8,154 bases of DNA, taken from positions 1-8,154 of the forward strand of contig CAYSWR010000038.1 in the NCBI GenBank assembly GCA_964434855.1. The letters are read 5' to 3'. Origin of the DNA: UBA8516 sp964434855. Lineage in GTDB: Archaea; Thermoproteota; Nitrososphaeria; Nitrososphaerales; Nitrosopumilaceae. The position numbers and the translations under genes are program-made. Shown piece after piece: positions 1-6,757 of this stretch (positions within the stretch are counted from its first letter, which is position 1; each line of letters opens with the position of its first letter). The notes below the pieces were generated by a model. The model ran no database searches and was not told the DNA's origin. It worked only from the letters and a program-made list of their open reading frames with translations.

Positions 1-1100
1 GCTTTAGTATAGTTTAGCTTGAGTTTTTTTTGCATCTTTGTTGTAGCATCATAAAGGCCCACCATCTTGAATTTTTTAGAACCATAATCAATTGATCTTG
101 TAAGATACATCAAACCTCCACATTCTGCATAGATTGGCATTCCAGACTCGGCAAGTGTCTTGATGTTTTTTTGCATTCTGGAGTTTTTCTCAAGTGCATC
201 ACCCATCACTTCAGGAAAGCCACCGCCAATGTAGATTCCATCACAGTCAGGTACCTCCAAGTCAGATACAGGACTGAAAAACTCTATCTTGGCTCCCTCT
301 TTTTGCAGGGCATCCAAGTTATCCTGATAGTAAAAATTGAAGGATTCATCACGTGCAACCGCAATTGTTGTTTTCTGTTTTGGATTTTTTTCCTTAGGAA
401 TTGAACCAAAAGATGGAATTTTGCTTCCAATCTGGATGATTTTGCCAATATCGATAAAACCAGACATTGCTTTTGCTATGTTTGATATCTTTGATTGAAG
501 TTGTCTTTGCTCAGAAACCGGAATCAATCCAAGGTGTCTTGATTCCATAGTAAGATCAGGATCCTTTGGAATAACACCAACAATAGGAACATTCAATGAA
601 GAAAGTGCCTGCCTGCAAAGATTCTCATGTTTTTTGCTACCAATCTTGTTTAGAATAAAACCAGAAATCCTAGGATTCTTCTGAAATTTTGTGAATCCAA
701 GAGCCGTTGCAGCTATTGAACGTGCAGTCTTGCTTACATCTAAGACAAGAACTACCGGAGCTTTTAAAATTTTAGCTACATGATATGTACTAGAAAAATT
801 GGAATCGCCAGAAAATCCATCATAGAATCCCATAACTCCTTCAATCACAGAGAAGTCAGAATTGGAGTTTTTCACAAAACTTTTTTCAACTCCCCTCAAA
901 CCCATAAGCCAAGGATCTAAGTTTCGTGCAGGGTTACCAGAAACTGCAGAAAGATAGCTTGGATCAATAAAATCTGGTCCAACCTTGAATGGCTGTACAG
1001 AATATCCATGTTTTTTGATACCATGTATAATTGCGGCTGCAATTGAGGTCTTACCAACACCGCTTGTTGTACCTGCAATGACGATTCGTGGAATTTTCAT
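1..1100 (-). CDS. cbiA: Cobyrinate a,c-diamide synthase CbiA/CobB (3' end beyond window)
   Basis: This enzyme amidates the a and c carboxylates of cobyrinic acid in the corrin ring, using ATP and glutamine, in cytoplasmic cobalamin synthesis. I translated 366 codons from the ATG at 1100 without a stop or frameshift, and the frame runs off the left edge; the family is about 450 residues long. The N-terminal DTB-synthetase-like P-loop GTTSGVGKT is at residues 10-18, followed by KVGPDFIDPSYL, which is typical of the family. The family motif DESFNFYY lies near residue 268. The C-terminal class I glutamine-amidotransferase-like domain begins with GIYIGGGFPE, and its nucleophile Cys327 sits in the context YAECGGLMYL. 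The ATG overlaps the stop codon of the upstream flavoprotein gene by 4 bases (ATGA), so the two are probably co-transcribed and translationally coupled. CobQ (cobyric acid synthase) is a relative, but the short GTTSGVGKT start and the DESFNFYY motif favour CbiA. Confidence 0.95.
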   Translation of the reverse strand, partial: MKIPRIVIAGTTSGVGKTSIAAAIIHGIKKHGYSVQPFKVGPDFIDPSYLSAVSGNPARNLDPWLMGLRGVEKSFVKNSNSDFSVIEGVMGFYDGFSGDSNFSSTYHVAKILKAPVVLVLDVSKTARSIAATALGFTKFQKNPRISGFILNKIGSKKHENLCRQALSSLNVPIVGVIPKDPDLTMESRHLGLIPVSEQRQLQSKISNIAKAMSGFIDIGKIIQIGSKIPSFGSIPKEKNPKQKTTIAVARDESFNFYYQDNLDALQKEGAKIEFFSPVSDLEVPDCDGIYIGGGFPEVMGDALEKNSRMQKNIKTLAESGMPIYAECGGLMYLTRSIDYGSKKFKMVGLYDATTKMQKKLKLNYTK

Positions 1101-2320
1101 GAATCCGTTCCTGTTATGTTTTTTATCATTTCAAATAACTGCCTAACTGCCAGCTTAGGATGATGGGCTGCTAGACCAATCATGCTTGAGATACTAAAAT
1201 CGGCTTTAATAAAGTCAAGAAACTCTTCAGGTGATAGTTCATTTATTATTTCAATTTCTTTATCCCATTCTTTATCAGTTAGTGTAAGCCATCTACTTTG
1301 TACTTTAATTGCAGCTTTAATCTTTGAGCCTATAGCTTTTTTCCATGTATCTTCATATGGTTTTAACGATTCTTTTGATGTATCACCTTGTAAAATAGAT
1401 TCAGCTCCTACCTGTCCAGCTAGACGACCAAACTCAATTGCATATCTAATTCCTTCGAGCACCAAGGGATTGGCATGTCCTGCTGCATCACCAACAAGTA
1501 TTAGGTTATCAGCAATCGTATCATGTGTTAAACCTTCATTTGGTATTAGCCCATAATGGAATTCAATGGGAACTATTTTTCCTAGCTTGGCTAATGGACC
1601 AGGTTTTTTGTCAACAAGTTCAAGTAAGCGTTGTGTAGGATCCACTTGTGACTCCGGTTTTCCTATACCAACACCAATTCTTACTTTATTCTTACCTAAT
1701 GGGAAAATCCATGCATAGCCAGCGGGAGAATATTGTTGCCCTACCATCAGAGCCCATGTTTCTGGATCAACATTTTCTACATACGCTTCATACTCTGCTC
1801 CTACTCCAAATCTTTTCCATTGTTGAACTATACCAAGATTTTTTCCTATTATTGAATGAAAACCACTTGCGTCTATTACAAGCTTGGAATGAAAAATTAG
1901 ATCGTCTTTTAGAGACGTCGCTTTAACTCCTACTATTTTGCCTTCGTTAGTCAAAGGTGATATCACATTAGTTCGTACAAAAATATCTGCACCGGCATTA
2001 GCTGCTTGATATGCAAGAAACTGGTAGGTTTTTCGAACATCTAAAACTGCTGCTTGATATTCAGTACTACGTATTGTTACATGGTTATTTGGTGAATAAA
2101 ATGAGTAATTTTTTATTGGATTATAAAAATCTGATGAAATTCCAAATTTTTTGATGTCATTAATCCAAGTTACTCCACTTGTTCTAATACTCTGTGCAAT
2201 TGCTTCTTCTCTTTCAAGCAGTGCTACACGTATTCCTTTCTTTGCAGCCGCCCATGCAGCTGATGAACCTGCAGGTCCTGCACCTACAATTACTATATCA
2301 TAATTGTATTCCTTAGTCAT
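1097..2320 (-). CDS. Geranylgeranyl reductase family FAD-dependent oxidoreductase
   Basis: This is a 407-residue flavoprotein of the geranylgeranyl reductase family. In archaea such enzymes saturate the double bonds of isoprenoid chains, for example in archaeol-type membrane lipids. The dinucleotide-binding GAGPAG is at residues 13-18, with the ribose-binding Glu36 in LLERE. VIDASGF is at 148-154, the family motif PAGYAWIFP at 199-207, and the second FAD motif GDAAG at 277-281 is followed by NPLVLEGI. An in-frame GTG at 2356 would add 12 residues. I chose the ATG at 2320 because a TATA box at 2345-2352 lies about 28 bases upstream, so a transcript would begin at or near this ATG, and the GTG would lie upstream of the box. 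GGTGAT also precedes the ATG. The gene ends inside the cbiA start codon. The substrate is not visible from the sequence: lipid reduction is the family default, and a role in the neighbouring corrinoid pathway is a speculation discussed in the findings. Confidence 0.88.
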   Translation of the reverse strand: MTKEYNYDIVIVGAGPAGSSAAWAAAKKGIRVALLEREEAIAQSIRTSGVTWINDIKKFGISSDFYNPIKNYSFYSPNNHVTIRSTEYQAAVLDVRKTYQFLAYQAANAGADIFVRTNVISPLTNEGKIVGVKATSLKDDLIFHSKLVIDASGFHSIIGKNLGIVQQWKRFGVGAEYEAYVENVDPETWALMVGQQYSPAGYAWIFPLGKNKVRIGVGIGKPESQVDPTQRLLELVDKKPGPLAKLGKIVPIEFHYGLIPNEGLTHDTIADNLILVGDAAGHANPLVLEGIRYAIEFGRLAGQVGAESILQGDTSKESLKPYEDTWKKAIGSKIKAAIKVQSRWLTLTDKEWDKEIEIINELSPEEFLDFIKADFSISSMIGLAAHHPKLAVRQLFEMIKNITGTDS

Positions 2321-2344
2321 CAAATCACCATCTTTGAAGCGAAG

Positions 2345-2352
2345 ATTATAAA
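2345..2352 (-). promoter_or_regulatory. TATA box for the flavoprotein-cbiA operon
   Basis: Read on the minus strand this is TTTATAAT, a good archaeal TATA box. Its centre lies about 28 bases before the ATG at 2320, the spacing expected if transcription starts at or just before the start codon. It would serve both the flavoprotein gene and the overlapping cbiA. Confidence 0.6.
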
Positions 2353-2394
2353 CCACTCATTTTTTTGTTTCATTTATTTTTGGTTTAATACTTT

Positions 2395-2439
2395 AGAGAA
2401 ATCACTTCAGAGAGTGTTTATCATGAATTAGATTTCTCT
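2395..2439. repeat. Perfect 9-bp inverted repeat in the divergent intergenic region
   Basis: AGAGAAATC at 2395-2403 is matched exactly by its reverse complement GATTTCTCT at 2431-2439, with 27 bases between the arms. The spacer contains TTTATCA (2417-2423), a possible TATA box pointing toward cobO. The arms therefore bracket a potential promoter between two divergent transcription units, which would suit a regulator-binding site. The repeat is short and AT-rich sequence produces such matches by chance, so an operator role is only an inference. Confidence 0.4.
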
Positions 2440-2456
2440 GCGGATAACCGTTGTGG

Positions 2457-2463
2457 TTATTTA
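2457..2463 (+). promoter_or_regulatory. Candidate TATA box for cobO
   Basis: TTATTTA is centred about 27 bases before the ATG at 2487, which fits a leaderless cobO transcript. A weaker alternative, TTTATCA at 2417-2423, would give a start near 2447 and a short leader before the ATG at 2466. Which one is used decides the protein's N-terminus. Confidence 0.4.
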
Positions 2464-2486
2464 CAATGAATATTGAATTACACAGT

Positions 2487-3020
2487 ATGGGAGAAAATGG
2501 TCTTATTATTGTGTATACAGGTAAAGGAAAAGGTAAAACTACTGCTGCTCTTGGAATGGCATTACGTGCCGTAGGATATAACTACAAAATCTGTATGATA
2601 CAATTCATCAAAGGTTCATGGCACTATGGTGAAATGACTTCATCAAAGAGATTAGAACCAGAATTTGAGCTGACTGCTGTAGGTAAAGGCTTTGTTGGAA
2701 TTATTGATGACAAAAGTCCATACGAAGAACATGAGAAAATTGCGCAGGAAGCTCTTCGTTTAAGCAAAGAAAAGATGAGATCAGAAAAATATGACATCAT
2801 AATACTTGATGAAATAAACTATGCAATTAATCTGGGATTGATAAAAATAGAAGACGTACTAGATTTAATAAAAAGCAAACCTCAAAAACTAAATCTAGTT
2901 CTTACTGGAAATCATGTAAAAAAGGAGATCATAGAAATTGCGGATCTTGTTACTGAGATGAAAGAGATAAAACATCCCTTCAAATCTGGTGTCAAGGCCA
3001 AGAAAGGTATCGATTTTTAA
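2487..3020 (+). CDS. cobO: Corrinoid (cob(I)yrinic acid a,c-diamide) adenosyltransferase CobO/BtuR type
   Basis: This enzyme transfers the 5'-deoxyadenosyl group of ATP to the reduced cobalt of a corrinoid, acting after CbiA in cobalamin synthesis or in salvage. The product is 177 residues, normal for the CobA/CobO/BtuR P-loop family. The ATP-binding loop GKGKGKTT is at residues 12-19, preceded by LIIVYT and followed by LGMALRAVG. QFIKGSWHYGE is at 39-49 and the Walker-B-like segment LDEINYA is at 107-113. The C-terminus ends in KAKKGIDF, close to the G-I-x-x-x-x-G-I-(D/E) end typical of the family. In-frame codons upstream are TTG 2451 and ATG 2466, the latter adding seven residues. I prefer the ATG at 2487 because the family similarity begins right after it and a TATA-like box sits 27 bases upstream. 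The start remains uncertain, but the identity does not. The gene diverges from the flavoprotein-cbiA operon, grouping two cobalamin steps at one locus. Confidence 0.92.
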   Translation: MGENGLIIVYTGKGKGKTTAALGMALRAVGYNYKICMIQFIKGSWHYGEMTSSKRLEPEFELTAVGKGFVGIIDDKSPYEEHEKIAQEALRLSKEKMRSEKYDIIILDEINYAINLGLIKIEDVLDLIKSKPQKLNLVLTGNHVKKEIIEIADLVTEMKEIKHPFKSGVKAKKGIDF

Positions 3021-3029
3021 TCAGCAACA

Positions 3030-3037
3030 TTAAATTA
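3030..3037 (+). promoter_or_regulatory. TATA box for the aIF2 alpha-nop10 operon
   Basis: TTAAATTA in the 39-base gap after cobO is centred about 27 bases before the ATG at 3060. No GGTG-type ribosome-binding site precedes that ATG. Together these fit a leaderless transcript covering aIF2 alpha and nop10. Confidence 0.5.
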
Positions 3038-3059
3038 CGTAGCAAAAATCTGAAGAATT

Positions 3060-3860
3060 ATGACTACTGAGATACATGAACTTCCAGAAGTAGGCGAAAT
3101 TGTTGTCGGTACTGTTACAAGGATAGTGGATCAAGGAGCATATGTTAACCTTGATGAATTCAACAACATTCAAGGATTTTTACACATATCAGAAATTGCT
3201 ACAGGATGGATTAGAAGTGTAGAAAAATTTGTCAAGGTTGGAGAAAAAAAAATACTTTTAGTAAAAAGAGTAAATACTGCTAGATCGGAGATAGACTTAT
3301 CATTAAAACAAGTTTCGTCTGATCAAAAGAAAAAGAAACTTTTAGAACTGAAACGAAATGAAAAAGAACAGGCTCTTATTGATGGTTTGAAGTCAAAAGC
3401 TGGACTTTCTCAGACAGAGGTAGATAAGTTAGATGAAGTTTTGGTTAACAAATTCAATTCAGTTTATGATGCATTCTCAGAAATAGTATCAAAAGGTGTA
3501 ACAGTCCTAGATGGACTGAATCTATCCAAAAAAGTGATTTCTGCGATAGAAGAGATTAGCTCAAAGATTCAAGTTCCACATGTAGAAATACGTGGCGTAT
3601 TGGAGATTACATGTACAAAACCTGACGGGATAGAGATTATAAAAAAATCACTTATTGATGCAATAGAAAACAAAGATGCTACTGTGGAAATTAATTACAT
3701 AGGAGCCCCAAAATACAGATTAACTATTTCTGCTCAGAATTTTAAGACAGCCGAAAGGGTACTTAAACCGGTACTTTCAACAATTCAAGCTTCGCTTGAA
3801 AAGAAAGGTGGTACTTTCAAATTTACTAGGGAAGAATCAAAGAAGACTCGCGAGGGATAA
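3060..3860 (+). CDS. eif2a: Translation initiation factor 2 subunit alpha (aIF2 alpha)
   Basis: This is the alpha subunit of the archaeal aIF2 heterotrimer, which brings initiator methionyl-tRNA to the small ribosomal subunit. The 266-residue length is normal. Residues about 10-84 form an S1 RNA-binding domain (GEIVVGTVTRIVDQGAYVNL, then GFLHISEI and RSEIDLSLKQV). A charged helical segment rich in Lys and Glu follows, then a helical middle domain, and the C-terminal alpha-beta domain covers about 171-255 (VEIRGVLEI, YIGAPKYRLTI). At the site of the regulatory Ser51 of eukaryotic eIF2 alpha (SELS context) this protein has Ala47 in SEIA, as archaeal versions usually do. The start is the first ATG of the frame, with a TATA-like box 27 bases upstream. 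The stop codon is 1 base from nop10. The gamma subunit of the same complex is encoded about 4 kb away on the opposite strand. Confidence 0.95.
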   Translation: MTTEIHELPEVGEIVVGTVTRIVDQGAYVNLDEFNNIQGFLHISEIATGWIRSVEKFVKVGEKKILLVKRVNTARSEIDLSLKQVSSDQKKKKLLELKRNEKEQALIDGLKSKAGLSQTEVDKLDEVLVNKFNSVYDAFSEIVSKGVTVLDGLNLSKKVISAIEEISSKIQVPHVEIRGVLEITCTKPDGIEIIKKSLIDAIENKDATVEINYIGAPKYRLTISAQNFKTAERVLKPVLSTIQASLEKKGGTFKFTREESKKTREG

Positions 3861-3861
3861 T

Positions 3862-4017
3862 ATGCGGTTTCAGATGCGTAAGTGCACTGATTGTAAAAAA
3901 TATACACTAAAAGACGATTGTCCTAAATGTGGAAATAAAACTGTGACAGTTCATCCTGGAAAATATTCACCAGATGATAAATACGCTAGATATCGTGTTT
4001 CCGATCGTTACAAGTAA
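3862..4017 (+). CDS. nop10: H/ACA ribonucleoprotein component Nop10
   Basis: Nop10 is a small core protein of H/ACA guide ribonucleoproteins. It binds the pseudouridine synthase Cbf5 and supports RNA-guided pseudouridylation of rRNA. The 51-residue product begins MRFQMRKCTDC, matching the family start MRF-x-x-RKC. A zinc ribbon is formed by Cys8, Cys11, Cys20 and Cys23 (CTDC and CPKC), followed by the conserved segment HPGKYSPDDKYARYR. The frame is open upstream as far as 3796, but that part lies inside aIF2 alpha. The ATG at 3862, with GAGG six bases before it and homology beginning exactly there, is the clear start. The 1-base gap after aIF2 alpha indicates one operon and coupled translation, a common archaeal arrangement. 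The protein is slightly shorter than many homologues at its C-terminus. Confidence 0.94.
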   Translation: MRFQMRKCTDCKKYTLKDDCPKCGNKTVTVHPGKYSPDDKYARYRVSDRYK

Positions 4018-4062
4018 AGTTTTTAAAATATTTAGAAAGGTGAGTAAATATTTATCTTGAAT
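4018..4062. terminator. AT-rich convergent intergenic region, probable terminators
   Basis: This 45-base gap separates the end of nop10 from the end of the oligosaccharyltransferase gene on the other strand. Directly after the nop10 stop is a run of five T (4020-4024), the kind of U-tract that ends archaeal transcripts. AAATATTTA occurs twice (4026-4034 and 4046-4054), the second within the palindrome TAAATATTTA. No strong GC hairpin is present. Termination here is inferred from gene orientation and the T-tract only. Confidence 0.35.
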
Positions 4063-6729
4063 TTATTTTATTGTTTGAATAGAAACTTTCTTTATGCGTG
4101 CAGCTTCAACATCAAGTGGTTGATCATCTGAGTTAGTTTCTAAAGAAGCTATTTTATCGACTATTTCTTTACCTGATATCACTTCACCAAATATTGTGTA
4201 TTGGCCATCTAACCGTGTAGCATCGCCAAGCATTATAAAGAATTGAGAACCAGCGCTGTTTATATCGGTTCCACGGGCCATGGAAACAACATATTTTTTA
4301 TGTTTGAGATCACTGAATTCAGGGGGTATTTTATATCCTGGATCTCCCATTCCCCACGTATCTCGCTGTCCTGAAATTGTGTTTGGATCTCCTCCCTGAA
4401 TAACAAAACCTGGTATTATTCTATGAAATAAAGTTCCATCATAGAATCCTGCTTGTGCAAGCTTCTTGAAATTATCCACTGTTTTAGGTGCAACGTCTTC
4501 TTTGAAATCAATTACAATATCACCAAAAGAAGTAGACAGAGTTGCTACATCTCCTGTAGGTTTAACTTCTGAATTTGTTTCTACTGAAGGTAATTCTGAT
4601 TTAACATAGTTATGGTTTACTTGGTATACCAATACTCCAGATAACACGCCAGTATCATTTCTATTAAAAGTTGGTGAGGAATATACTAGTTGTAGAGGAT
4701 CATTGTTGTTTTCATACTTGATTGTTTTATCATATATTGCAGTATAGCCAGGTTGATAGCTTTGTGATTGTTGGTTTGTATTAAGATCAACATAAGCTAT
4801 TGGTGTAAATGGAAACATTTTTCCTAATAGTGTGTTTTCCCAAAAGTAATTTGTTGGGGTAAATCCATCATTTTGAAGGAATTGTGATTGGTTTTCGCCT
4901 GCAATACGCATAAACCATTGTTTTTTACTTTCGTCACCGCCTCCACCAAGTATGTAAAATTCTTGATCGTTTGAAACAAATTTTTGCCCAACTACATACA
5001 CCAGAACATAATCAGCATCTAATTGTTGGAGAATTTCCCATCCTTTGTCAGGACTACTAAGAAACATTTTTGCTATCATGACTATCCTATCTGTGGATAT
5101 AGTGGCATTATCTGCAAGCGATGTTCTTTCACCAAGCGTAGTTATCCAGTATCCGTAATCCCACCATGAGGCAATCACAGCGTCTTGAGGTGTATTGACT
5201 TTAATCCATTCCATGGATGCAGGCCAGTCATCGGTTGCCATGTTAAAGTTGGAGCCACCATTAAGGATGGTTGGTGGTGCTTTGGTTGCAGAAATCCAAT
5301 TAGTATCAGTTGGAAAGACGGTGGGAGATAGAAGTAAAATGATTATAGCAACAATATATGATATTTTAGCAAGTCTCCCTTTTGTATGAATGATTTTTTT
5401 GTTTTGTACAATTTCTTTTTTCATTATTTCTGATGTGATAACAGATAGTCCAATTGATGAGAGGATAATAACTGAGATAGATGTAAAAAGCTCTAGTCTT
5501 GCAAAGGTTGCACCAGCATAGACTCCAACAAGTCCTATAATTAGTGCAAATATGGACATTTCATTTTTGATTTTAATTGACGATGAAATATTATCATTAG
5601 CTAGTTCTTTTCTAAAAATTAACCATACACCTATACCGGCAAATAATAATAACACAGATAAAAAGAAAAAATTTTGAGTGAGTGTTGGTGTTGCATGTTC
5701 TGCAACAGAGTCTACAAGAGGATCTTTTGTAGTTAAAAATGGATTTATTGCATTAAGATAACGAAAGCTTGGTAATGAAAGAATATTAGATGAAATTATT
5801 CCAAAACCAGCTAGGATAGAAGCCCCTAAAAATACTAAACTATTTCTTATTACATTTTCTTGTTTACTGAATTTTCGAATAAATGTTAGAACAACTAGAA
5901 ATATAGTTGGTCCAATTAGAGCAAATCCACCAATGCCGGTTAGAAAACTAATTCCGGGTCTTGCAAATAAAGATGAGGTTATAACTGTAGTTATTACAAA
6001 GACTGGTATTGCCCAAAGTAGGAATTTGTGATCTTTTCTAAAGAATGGAAGCGCTACAATAAACAGTCCTACCGGAATGAGGAAAAACTGTATTCCTCCC
6101 CAAGAGGCAAAACCTATTGCTAAAAACAATCCACCGCCAATTAACTTCCCAAAAGCAACTTTATGATTTTCTGATTTTAATCCACTAAGAAATAGGTAGA
6201 GAGCTAAAAGACCATAAAAGAGTCCAAGCGGTTCTGATTTGAACCAACCTATTGTGCCTCTGATGATTATAGCTGGTGATAATGCAAAGAATAGCGATGC
6301 AAAAAGACCTGCGGTGGTACCGCCAATAACTCTTACTAATGCAAAGATAACTATCGCGGTAAGCGAACCAAAAACAACAGGAAATATTATAGTAAAATCA
6401 TAGAGGGTTGAACCTCCACCAAAAATTTGATATAAAAATGCCGCTGTAAAATGCAATGGAACTTGGGATGTTACAAATACGTCTCTTCCTTGTGGATACC
6501 AGCTCATATCATCATGCCAGTTTACATATGCATCCATGCCATTATCAACAAGATATTTGGTTGCTCTATAATTGAAAAAAGGATCAAATTCGTTAAGTTC
6601 AAAGCCATAGTCTGCTGCTTGAGATCTAATCATTGCAGATATAGAAAATGAAATTACAAGTATACCTATAATCAGTAAATGGCGCAGGTGAAATTCGAAT
6701 TTACCAATAGTAAACAAATTAGAAATCAA
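4063..6729 (-). CDS. aglB: STT3/AglB oligosaccharyltransferase with C-terminal cyclophilin domain (fusion)
   Basis: The N-terminal part is a membrane oligosaccharyltransferase that transfers a lipid-linked glycan to Asn in N-x-S/T sequons on the outer face of the membrane. Hydrophobic segments from about residue 16 to 470, roughly 13 of them, form the membrane domain. The first acidic motif is EFDPFFNYRAT with Asp49. The external-loop motif SVAEH (341-345, Glu344) matches SVSEH of eukaryotic STT3. The soluble domain has the signature WWDYGYW at 522-528. In the second acidic motif (DxE, DxD or DxH in relatives) this protein has KSE at 164-166. After a short linker (about 711-725, SELPSVETNS and on), residues 726-888 (DNA 4066-4554) form a complete cyclophilin-type prolyl isomerase. 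It shows FHRIIPGFVIQGGDP with Arg770, Phe775 and Gln778, then GSQFF with Gln829 and Phe831, and LDG at 840-842. Because the STT3 C-terminus is outside the cell membrane, the isomerase should be too. The frame is closed by TGA just before the TTG at 6729. No ATG occurs before residue 33, which would cut the first membrane segment, so a TTG start is likely (another TTG is at residue 5). Confidence 0.93.
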   Translation of the reverse strand: MISNLFTIGKFEFHLRHLLIIGILVISFSISAMIRSQAADYGFELNEFDPFFNYRATKYLVDNGMDAYVNWHDDMSWYPQGRDVFVTSQVPLHFTAAFLYQIFGGGSTLYDFTIIFPVVFGSLTAIVIFALVRVIGGTTAGLFASLFFALSPAIIIRGTIGWFKSEPLGLFYGLLALYLFLSGLKSENHKVAFGKLIGGGLFLAIGFASWGGIQFFLIPVGLFIVALPFFRKDHKFLLWAIPVFVITTVITSSLFARPGISFLTGIGGFALIGPTIFLVVLTFIRKFSKQENVIRNSLVFLGASILAGFGIISSNILSLPSFRYLNAINPFLTTKDPLVDSVAEHATPTLTQNFFFLSVLLLFAGIGVWLIFRKELANDNISSSIKIKNEMSIFALIIGLVGVYAGATFARLELFTSISVIILSSIGLSVITSEIMKKEIVQNKKIIHTKGRLAKISYIVAIIILLLSPTVFPTDTNWISATKAPPTILNGGSNFNMATDDWPASMEWIKVNTPQDAVIASWWDYGYWITTLGERTSLADNATISTDRIVMIAKMFLSSPDKGWEILQQLDADYVLVYVVGQKFVSNDQEFYILGGGGDESKKQWFMRIAGENQSQFLQNDGFTPTNYFWENTLLGKMFPFTPIAYVDLNTNQQSQSYQPGYTAIYDKTIKYENNNDPLQLVYSSPTFNRNDTGVLSGVLVYQVNHNYVKSELPSVETNSEVKPTGDVATLSTSFGDIVIDFKEDVAPKTVDNFKKLAQAGFYDGTLFHRIIPGFVIQGGDPNTISGQRDTWGMGDPGYKIPPEFSDLKHKKYVVSMARGTDINSAGSQFFIMLGDATRLDGQYTIFGEVISGKEIVDKIASLETNSDDQPLDVEAARIKKVSIQTIK

Positions 6730-6757
6730 TCAATTTGTGTGGAATTTTTTAGACTTA

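Noticed and set aside
171..404. Plus-strand open frame opposite cbiA
   Set aside because: It lies inside a clearly conserved minus-strand gene, and its product has no recognisable domain.
1182..1926. Two plus-strand open frames opposite the flavoprotein gene
   Set aside because: They are antisense to strongly conserved coding sequence, with low-complexity products and no ribosome-binding site that I could see.
2357..2486. A cobalamin riboswitch upstream of cobO or the cbiA operon
   Set aside because: The region is short and AT-rich, and I found no B12-box-like conserved core or multi-stem layout. The likely transcription starts leave almost no leader.
3796..3861. Extended N-terminus for Nop10
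   Set aside because: The upstream codons lie wholly within aIF2 alpha, and the family similarity begins exactly at the ATG at 3862, which has its own GAGG site.
4018..4062. Duplicate AAATATTTA as a regulatory repeat
   Set aside because: The copies lie between two converging gene ends in very AT-rich DNA. Chance or a terminator is the simpler explanation.
5195..6651. Short plus-strand open frames opposite the oligosaccharyltransferase
   Set aside because: They are shadows of the 888-codon gene, with no domain or initiation signal.
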